Shown piece after piece: positions 56,236-64,000 of a stretch of 64,000 nucleotides of DNA (its first letter is position 1; every line of letters starts with the position of its first letter). This DNA is from Pagrus major. Taxonomy: Eukaryota; Chordata; Actinopteri; Spariformes; Sparidae. The stretch is taken from the NCBI RefSeq assembly GCF_040436345.1, contig NC_133238.1, positions 14,779,147-14,843,146 on the forward strand, read 5' to 3'. Made by a program: the position numbers and the translations under genes. Under the pieces are notes generated by a model. That model did no database searches. It saw only the letters and a program-made list of their open reading frames with translations, and had not been told where the DNA came from.

Positions 56236-58270
56236 CAGTTCATCAGCTGATACCGACTCCAGAATAAGCAGTGCTTCGTCTCCTCGGCTCACGTGTTAGT
56301 TCTGGTTTTATTTGTGTCAACATTATTCCGTTGATTCCCGGAAAACTGTGCCTTTTAAATTATATGTATTCATTGTATTTAAATTAATTTAAATAAGGGT
56401 CTGGACAATATATCTATTATATAGTTGTCGTATTATGAGACTATATATTGTCTTAGATTTTGGATATCGATATATCTTGACACAGACTAAGTGTTGTCTT
56501 TTCCTGGTTTTAAAGCTGCATCACAGTTAAATGATGTAACTGTAAACGCTCTAAGTCATTATATCCACATTAATGATGATTATTGATCAAGAGTCTTGTG
56601 TTATTACGTTGTGAAAGTACCAGTAGTAATCCTTACAATACGGTCTCAATATTGATATGGAGGTATTTGATTTAAAGTATTGTGATTTCAAACATCATAC
56701 ATCACGACTCAAGTACTCTGTCACCTTCACAGCTCTATGGTCAACGTGTTTGGTTTGTTAGAAATTCAATAACTTAAATTACCCAGTAACAGAAATGGTT
56801 TGTGATATAATGAACTGTCCTGGTCTTCAATTAATTTCTCGTTAAGTGTTAAATACGAACGGTTCAAACTGCTCAAACTGTATTTGTGTTATTCTGGTCC
56901 AATCACAAGTCTGGAGACAAACTTTTCACAGTTTGACGGCCGATGTGTTGCATTAACCCAGTTGCCTATAACGTAAGGTGTTAGGTGCTTTGTGTGTTTG
57001 CTGTTGTGTTTTTGTTCTGCCCTCCTGCCTCTGCTGCAGCTGCTGACTGATGCAGCTCACCGACCCAACATTTCCCCCGGGAGAAAGCTCTTGGCGAGAA
57101 CAGGCAGAAACCTTGAGCAGAACCGGACTCGGTGGTGGGCGGCATCTGCCTCGACTGGTGGTAAAGAGCTCGGAGGTAGATACTGATACTGGGAACCTTA
57201 CTGCCTTTATTTGGAGGGAGGGTGTTCAAACCGTTTCCGCTGGACAAAGTGTTTGAAGTTATTGGTCAGTTGTTGATTCATGTGTTTACGTCAGACTTTA
57301 ATTTATTAATAATCCTTTGTTTGCACTATTTCCTTCCTTCTTATTTCCCAGGTTATATGTGTTACCCCCCCTCATCCTTTAGACTTTTCTCATGGTCGTA
57401 ACACAGGTTCAGATTATTAAAGCCTGTTTCTGTGTCCTGCCACGTTTCTTCAACTGAATATCTTCGTTCCAGGACTCTCGTGTATGTTTTTTTCAGGGCA
57501 AAGACGTATCCACAAGATGTCTTTTCAACATCTTTGCAGACGTTGAAAAGACGTTCAGTGAAGAGCCAGAATGAAAGTTGCTTTGAGGTCATTTTTTCAG
57601 ACGTCTTTTCAACTTCGGTCGCAGACGTATAAAGATCTTCTTATGGTTCATGTCACGTAACGCGGCACAATCCTCGTTACCGACCGAAGTGGAGCGTTTG
57701 TTGTCGTTTTTTTAAGAACCCATCCACACCAACACGACCATGTTAGTACAGGCTCTGTGTGTTTAACAGAGCCGAGCCCAGAAGTTCTGTGTTCAGTCTC
57801 TGTGTGGCTGAAATGAGCCTGATCCTTGAATCACATTATGTCCATGCATTCCTTGTTCTGTGGACTAAAATAAAAAATAAAAATAAAAAGAGATGTTTGT
57901 CTTGTCGTGTCATTGTAGGCGACATCATAGAAGCTACAGGTCTGTTGTGTTTCATGCGACTGAGCCTACAATTAAAAATATGTATTCATATCTCATAATA
58001 TATCGGACTCTGGTTCTTTGTCACTTTTTTTCAAAGTAACTAAAAACTAGTCTACGTCAGTGAGTCGTCTCTCTGCAGACAGTAATACTGTAACGTACTG
58101 TATCACTTCAAAGTGAAGGTAACTGATAATATGTACAATGATAAACACACTTTGCTTTCACCGTTTACTGTGACTTTACTGTGAAGGGTCTGTTGATCTC
58201 CACCGCTGTGTAAAGTCAACTTCCGCCCCTTTTATTTTGAAAACCCGCGATGCAGCGGTTCTGAAGGCAG
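56236..58270. other. intergenic, no gene seen
   Basis: AT-rich sequence with short domain-less frames. A perfect 11-bp inverted repeat GTCTTTTCAAC / GTTGAAAAGAC (57519-57529 and 57542-57552) sits within related words, probably a MITE remnant. Confidence 0.45.
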
Positions 58271-58272
58271 CA

Positions 58273-58510
58273 ACATGCTAACTGTTTACAAACATGCTAA
58301 CTGTTTATCAACATGCTAACTGTTTACAAACATGCTAACTGTTTATCAACATGCTAACTGTTTATCAACATGCTAACTGTTTACAAACATACTGTTTATC
58401 AACATGCTAACTGTTTACAAACATACTGTTTATCAACATGCTAACTGTTTACAAACATGCTAACTGTTTACCAACATGCTAACTGTTTACGAACATGCTA
58501 ACTGTTTACG
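58273..58510. repeat. about 19-bp minisatellite upstream of zinc-finger gene 3
   Basis: About 13 copies of a unit like CATGCTAACTGTTTACAAA, some shortened. The leaders of genes 1 and 4 carry a single related word at the equivalent place (GCGCTAACTGTTCC near 48782, CATGCTAACTGTTCC near 63062). Confidence 0.85.
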
Positions 58511-58594
58511 AACATGCTAACACCGCTGTAACACGATCCGAGCGAAGCAGCGGAGTGTGTATGTTTGGATAAAAGTGTCTGAGTTGACTTTTTG

Positions 58595-58913
58595 TACATT
58601 TTCGGGATTTTAATATCTCCGGCACGAATGCTAAAGGAAGCTAGCATAGCATGCTTAGCAGGAAATAGACGGAGCCGGAAGTAGTCGGAGCCGCCTCGAT
58701 AGAGACCGGACTGTGTCCCGGAGACAACACGTCCGGACAGATGTGTCTGAGTGACTCGGTGCCGGTGACTTCAGCATGTGCGACATCTGGATCAGCTGCT
58801 GCTGCGCTCCGAAGCTAACGAAGCTAACGAAGCTAACTTAGCCCGCAGCAGGAAGTAGACGGAGCCGGACGTGATGTCTGTGGAGCAGAAGTCGCTGCTG
58901 TGAGTCCGTCAAC
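58595..58913 (+). promoter_or_regulatory. promoter/5' leader of zinc-finger gene 3
   Basis: It shares the AGACGGAGCCGGAAGTAGTC, ACCGGACTGTGTCCCGGAGA and GTGCCGGTGACTTCAGCATG words and the triple GAAGCTAAC with the gene 2 and 4 leaders. CpG-rich and TATA-less. Confidence 0.6.
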
Positions 58914-59085
58914 ATGTCTAAAGTCCAAACGCTGAGAGTGTTTGTGAAGCAGCGACTGACTGCGGCTGCTGAAGAGATATTTGAGCTGTTTGAAAGGACG
59001 ATAGCAGAGTACGAGGAGGAACTGGGTCGGCACCGGAAACTACTGGACGCTGCTTTCAAGCCTCAGGTCCAGTTACACAGAGCAG
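58914..59085 (+). CDS. zinc-finger gene 3, exon 1
   Basis: 172 bp, nearly identical to 52592-52763 (same protein start MSKVQTLRVF and same GCAG|GTTGGT donor). It joins 60114 in phase 1 to read [11 protein letters not shown]. Confidence 0.9.
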
Positions 59086-59232
59086 GTTGGTTCTGGTCCT
59101 GTTCGCACTTGAAATATTAAACTGTGTCCTTTTATTAAAGCCTCAGATGAAGTTGTCCGTTCAGAACATTTCCCTCAACACCAGTGAAGGATGTTTTAGT
59201 ATTTCACTGTTTTATTCTGTAACAAGTTTTAT

Positions 59233-59310
59233 TCTGAAAGTCCGTCCAATCATCAGACTACAGCAGGCTACAAAATAAAAGCATCTGTTCAGTCATCAAA
59301 CAAAACGTCT
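59233..59310. mobile_element. fragment related to the hAT-like element
   Basis: Same internal piece as at 52890-52972, in the equivalent intron. Here it is preceded by an extra duplicated GTTTTATTCTG. Confidence 0.5.
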
Positions 59311-60113
59311 GCAGCGTCAATCAGCGCCATCTTTATTTTCAAAGCCTACAGCGATCTAATGAAGGATCTGTTTAGTTGTCAGACTCAGGAAGCAAATGGA
59401 AAAATATAATATTGTATCATTATAATATATAATGATCCAGTAATATATATAATGTGTACACAGTTAATCCCCGAGTTGAGGAAATAACAGTTTTAGTGGT
59501 CATTGTTTTTCTGAGGGTTTTTTTGTTTTACGAGCTGAATCATTGTCTCAACAGTAGAGACACACTCAGATTGTGTTTATTTGATCAGTCCTCTCTCACT
59601 TTCGTGCTTCTACTGTGGCTGAGTCGCTACATATTTAAATCCTCTTGTTTTTTGTCTGGTTTAATTGTTTTAATTGTTATTCAGAGTCAGCTTTTTAATT
59701 TTTTTTTATTTTGACAACTGAACAAAAGCACTATGCTGTTACGCTGTCTGACTTCCTGTCTGCTTGAAAATGAGGGTCAGGGGCGTAAAGTGTGACGATG
59801 CCACTCAAACACCGCGACCCGTCCAGTGCTCCCGACAGAAAACAGGGTCCACAGCCCGGCTGTGAGCGCCGGGTGGATCCCGATGTTTACTGATGTTGAT
59901 CATGTCCTAGGATTTTGAGCAACTGACCTGAACTCACAAAGTCTTCAGCACTTTCCACAGTGTGGGTCAAGATTATATGTTCGCTAAAGAACAGCATTCA
60001 TTAGCTTGATGACAGCATTGGTTAGCTTAAGTTGGAAGTGGTGTCGGTGGCTTCAATGTTCACAGGAAGTTAGTTTTCTGAAACATGTTTCTGTATTTCT
60101 TTATTCTCCGCAG

Positions 60114-61315
60114 ACGTCCAGCTGCTGTCAGCGAGTCAAGAAGAGGATCCTCCTGAGCAGCAGGACTGGAGCTCCGGTCCGGACCAGGAGGAACCACCAG
60201 AGCGTCCACACATTAAAGAGGAACAGGAGGAACTCTGGACCAGTCAGGACGAGGCTGATATCACTGAGTTCACATTCACCCCTGTCACTGTGAAGAGTGA
60301 AGAAGATGATGGAGAAGACTGTGGAGGACCAGAACCAGACAGGAACTTTCAGCCTGATAGTCATTTACAACCAGCTACTCATGACAAGACTCCAGACATT
60401 TCTGTAGAAGGTTGGGATTTGGATGAGACCAGTGAGCCGCAGTCCGGTTTAAACTTTCTGAACAACTACCGAGGAGTTAACACTGGTGAGAAATCATTTC
60501 AGTGCTCTGAGTGCGGTAAAACATTCAGCCAAAACGCAAATCTGAAGACACACATGAGAATTCACAGGGGAGAGAAACCATTTGGTTGCTCAGTTTGCGG
60601 CAAGAGATTTATACAGAAGATACATCTGGTCCGGCACATGGCGCTCCACACGGGGGAGAAACGATACAGCTGCAGCGTTTGTGGGAAAAGGTTCACGTGG
60701 GAGCCTCAGCTAAAAAAACATAAGTGTGTCGGTCGTCAGCTGTCACAGATTCATCAAAGCCAAGAGCATCTGAAAACCGAAGCTGACGGAGAGCACTGCG
60801 GAGGACCAGAACCAGCCAAGGACTTTAATCCTGAATGTGCAACAAGCTTCGGCCATGAGGGACACAACGGAGTCCAAACAGGACTGAAATCTTTTAGCTG
60901 CTCAGTTTGTGGTAAAAAATACCCCCGGAAGAAATCTTTAACAGATCACATGAGAGTCCATTCAGAAGGAAAAGGATTCAGCTGCTCAGTGTGTAAGAAG
61001 ACGTTTCCTTGGAGAGGACATGTCGTGACACACATGAGGATCCACACGGGAGAGAAACCCTTCAGCTGTCCAGTCTGTGGCAGAAGATTCACAACAGACT
61101 CAAATCTGACCGCACACATCAGAGTCCACACCGGAGAAAAACCTTTCAGCTGCTCAGTTTGCAAAGCGAGATTCAGCGACAGAAGCACTTTGTCCAAACA
61201 CAAGAGAGTCCACACCGGGGAGAAACCATTCACTTGTTCTGTTTGCGGTAAAAGCCTCGCATTGTATGGAAATCTGAGACGACACATGAGAATCCACACG
61301 GGAGAAACCATTTAA
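60114..61315 (+). CDS. C2H2 zinc-finger gene 3, main exon
   Basis: Joined to 58914-59085 it gives 457 aa. The exon starts at the CTCCGCAG acceptor, so the Met at 60290 is internal. Acidic N-terminal part with [10 protein letters not shown] and [10 protein letters not shown], three fingers (about residues 186-278, the third ending His-x-Cys), a short second acidic linker ([14 protein letters not shown]), then five fingers (about 317-455). Same two-block plan as gene 2 but fewer fingers. It ends THTGETI at a frameshifted TGEK linker, with residual finger coding beyond (61316-61377). Confidence 0.88.
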
Positions 61316-61377
61316 TTGTGGTGTTTGTGATAAAAGATTCAATCAGCTACATCGATACATCAGTGGAGATCCTAGTT
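61308..61377 (+). pseudogene. out-of-frame finger remnant after zinc-finger gene 3
   Basis: In the next frame the DNA reads [19 protein letters not shown] and then a stop near 61377, which is half of a C2H2 finger. It is lost to the protein because GGAGAAACC stands where GGAGAGAAACC is expected. Confidence 0.7.
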
Positions 61378-63040
61378 GAGCACATTTCATCCAGCGGCAC
61401 TGAAGCACTGAGACCAAGACCAGTTTAAAAATGGTGATACAGACTCCAAAACAGCTGTTCTTCATCTTTTCAGCTCAGATGAAGCCTTGTGTTCATTCTG
61501 ATTCTGTCTTTATTTGTGTCTAGGTTATTTTATTATGTCTGTGAACTGCAGTGTTAAACATTACATGTATTCATTGATTTGAAATTGATTGATTTTGTCT
61601 GAGGCCACGTTCAGACTGCAGGCAAATCAGATTTGTCTTCAGATCTTTGAGTCCACTTAGTTTATGAGATCTTGGGCTTGTTTTTCTGTAAAGTCGTGAA
61701 CCAATATTAGTAGTCGTGGGTTGTTGGGTATTTTGTTTGTTTTTGTTTTCTTTTTTGGGCTTGTTTCTCAAGTGTAGTTGAATCTTTGGGCTCTTGCTGC
61801 CGTCTCTCCTGTCTAATGAAGCAAACATTAAACTTCATGTTCATAGATTCATTCATTTATTCTTCATTTCTTTGTTGTCAGGTCTGTTTGAGAGACGTGG
61901 GAAATTACAACGTCTGGTAGTTTTGAAATGTCTTCTTATAAGATGCGTAGTGTGAATTGATCAAATTAGATGTTTCTCTCATTGTCGTGTCCAGACATTA
62001 CCAACCTATCTGCATGGGCCGTGGTGATAATGTCAGTAAACGTACGCTAGTGACGCGTTCTTTATTCAACAATGTTGCATCATCACATTTGAGTAAAATT
62101 TAAATTACTCGTGGTCTTTGTTTCCGTAAACTCCTGCTTCTGTCTCGAGCCCGTTTCAGACAGAGATTCTGCAAAAGCGCTGCAGCAAAGGCGCCGGCGC
62201 CACAAGAGGCGTGACGGTACACATCGAAACATTGACATCTTTGTGGAGCTTTTTTGTCTGTTTCCATCTGTAAATCTAAAAATGTCTCAGCAAACTGTTT
62301 GTCATCATAAGGAATGCTGTTGTGATGGAGATCCTGACCCACCAGGCATCGTGAAACTGACAAAGAGAAGGTTTTTCCGGGGGGAAATTTGGTGATTTTA
62401 TTTTCTGACTTATCCACGGGAGAATAAACAAAAGATTTTCACTATTTGCTAACTGTAGTAGATATCGCTGCAACACAACACGTAGATGTCATAATGTCAA
62501 GGTAAAGATTTGGCCAGCTGTTGAATTCATAATCCCAACAGGTAAGGGCAGTATATTACCAGAGTAGCTAACCGCTATCTAGCGCTACTGTGTTCTGTTT
62601 ATTCATCCATGACTGTAGCTACTGTTAGCGTGTTGGATCAATTAGCTGTGCAGCTAGCAGGAGTACCTCGGGAGTGTTGGTGTTTACACTGCCAGTGCTG
62701 GAGCTTTTTGGGAGAAGGGGTTTCTGGCCCGAGGCTAGCCAGTTAGCACGCTAACTTCAGCAGATATCTCTGCGGTGCTGTACATGGACTGGTATTTCTT
62801 CACATTCTGTTGATAATTGTTAAAATCACTACATTTGTAAAGGGAGTCTGGTGATGTGGTTACTGGTTCAAGTATTTGACTTTCTCCAAAACGACATAGT
62901 GCCCCTTTAAATATGAATAAAACAGTTTAACATTCAGAACATCGTGTATTTCTCTGTACACGCCGGTACAGCAGGTGGCAGCACACACCTGTAGTGCTCA
63001 CTTTTATTGTGAAAATCGGCGACGAACGGGCACCGGAAGC
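61378..63040. other. intergenic with transposon-end relics
   Basis: A GGCCACGTTCAGACTGCAGG word (about 61602) and an ACATAGTGCCCCTTTAA word (about 62892-62908) look like single ends of common fish DNA elements. A near-match to the CTCF core (ACAGCAGGTGGCAGC) lies at 62968-62982 on the plus strand. No coding domain recognised. Confidence 0.4.
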
Positions 63041-63462
63041 TCGCGTACTTCCTGTGGCTAACATGCTAACTGTTCCTGTTACGTGTCACGCGCGGACGAG
63101 TGAAGCAGCGGGTTTGGACCAACTCGTTTCAGACCGTCGGGATGTTTCAGCTCAGCTCGTCTCCTGTTAGCACAGAATGCTAAAGGGAGCTAGCGTAGCG
63201 CACTTAGCAGGAAATAGACGGAGCCGGAAGTAGTCGGAGCCGCTTCGATAGAGACCGGACTGTGTCCCGGAGACAACACGTCCGGACAGATGTGTCTGAG
63301 TGACTCGGTGCCGGTGACTTCAGCATGTGCGACATCTGGATCGGCTGCTGCTGCGCTCAGAAGCTAACGAAGCTAACGAAGCTAACTTAGCCCGCAGCAG
63401 GAAGTAGACGGAGCCGGACGTGATGTCTGTGGAGCAGAAGTCGCTGCTGTGAGTCCGTCAAC
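63040..63462 (+). promoter_or_regulatory. promoter/5' leader of zinc-finger gene 4
   Basis: It combines the words seen in the leader of gene 1 (GGGATGTTTCAGCTCAGCTC) with those of genes 2 and 3 (ACCGGACTGTGTCCCGGAGA, triple GAAGCTAAC), so it is the most complete copy of the shared promoter module. Confidence 0.6.
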
Positions 63463-63634
63463 ATGTCTAAAGTCCAAACGCTGAGAGTGTTTGTGAAGCA
63501 GCGGCTGACTGCGGCTGCTGAAGAGATATTTGAGCTGTTTGAAAGGACGATAGCAGAGTACGAGGAGGAACTGGGTCGGCACCGGAAACTACTGGACGCT
63601 GCGTTCAAGCCTCAGGTCCAGTTACACAGAGCAG
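63463..63634 (+). CDS. zinc-finger gene 4, exon 1
   Basis: 172 bp, the same MSKVQTLRVF exon with donor GCAG|GTTGGT, splicing in phase 1 to 63937. The intron is only 302 bp, much shorter than the 1.0-1.1 kb of genes 2 and 3, and its sequence after the first 12 bases is unrelated. Confidence 0.88.
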
Positions 63635-63936
63635 GTTGGTTCTGGCAGAATGTTGATGTGATGTTCGTCCTTTTAGAGACCAGAGACGATAACAACAGAC
63701 ATCATCATCCTTAAAGAGCCGGTTGAATGTATCGTCGTTGTTTTGAGTTCAACCACTTTATTGTTATTTATTATTGATTGTTGTTGCGTCATTGTGTGTT
63801 TTCATTGGTTTAAATCAGTCACATGAACCATCGAACATTCATCCACCGTCTCCTCGCTTCCTCGCTTCCTCTCGCTCCTTTGTTGTCCTGTCTCGGTTGC
63901 TTCCTCAAAGTCTGTGTATGTCTTTATTCTCCGCAG

Positions 63937-64000
63937 ACGTCCAGCTGCTGTCGCTGAGTAAAGAAGAGGATCCTCCTGAGCAGCAGGACTGGAGCTCCGG
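63937..64000 (+). CDS. zinc-finger gene 4, main exon start (partial)
   Basis: After the CTCCGCAG acceptor the frame reads [20 protein letters not shown], identical to gene 1 over the visible part. The fingers lie beyond the window. Confidence 0.85.

Noticed and set aside
57050-57256. Frame near 57.05-57.25 kb with text that feels familiar from other fish genomes
   Set aside because: The text AGAAACCTTGAGCAGAACCG suggests a dispersed repeat, but I cannot name it or find its borders, so no feature is claimed.

Overview
The window is vertebrate, almost certainly ray-finned fish (percomorph-like), nuclear DNA. It has spliced genes with GT/AG introns, a FISNA-NACHT-LRR-B30.2 NLR of the type greatly expanded in teleosts, a tandem cluster of fish-type C2H2 zinc-finger genes, tRNA-derived SINE and LINE fragments, hAT-like elements with 8-bp target duplications, and abundant microsatellites.

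Layout. 1-5.2 kb: no confident gene; retroposon scraps and a 27-bp minisatellite (3987-4730). 5.3-46.5 kb: one minus-strand NLRC3-like gene. I could join twelve coding exons from ATG at 45455 to the stop at 5309. Every junction is in phase, and the predicted CDS is 4026 nt (1341 aa): Gly/Pro-rich N-terminal exons, FISNA, NACHT, five 174-bp LRR exons, a 47-bp linker exon and a PRY-SPRY (B30.2) exon. A probable 5' UTR exon near 46.44-46.51 kb carries an IRF/ISRE-like site. The last LRR exon (35246-35419) and the linker exon (6031-6077) are separated by a 29-kb intron, and 24.3 kb of that intron (8879-33210) is a tandem array of 15 units of about 1.5-1.9 kb.

The array is the most unusual object here. 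Each unit carries five or seven copies of a motif matching the vertebrate CTCF core consensus (for example CCACTAGGTGGCGCT and CCAGCAGGTGGCGCT). I count about 83 by eye, all on the + strand. Unit heads are short hairpins whose stem changes are compensatory, unit tails hold a 16-bp minisatellite, and several distant units look nearly identical, which suggests recent unequal exchange or gene conversion. Scattered CTCF-like matches left of the array (1181-1195, 7887-7901) lie on the opposite strand.

46.5-48.7 kb: the intergenic stretch between the NLR and the zinc-finger cluster, which are arranged head to head, with (CA)n, (TA)n and (ATT)n tracts and a decayed LINE with an RNase H domain. 48.8-64 kb: four plus-strand C2H2 zinc-finger genes in tandem, built on a duplicated promoter/exon-1 module (exon 1 at 52592, 58914 and 63463; a divergent short exon 1 proposed for the first gene) and a large finger exon starting with the shared DVQLL sequence. 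The fourth gene runs off the window. The second is interrupted by a 0.7-kb element inside its terminal finger, and the third ends early through an apparent 2-bp loss.

The NLR is probably a cytosolic immune sensor or regulator and the zinc-finger proteins are probably nuclear DNA-binding regulators. Nothing in the sequence shows that they act together. All calls are from reading the sequence; no alignment or database search was run.
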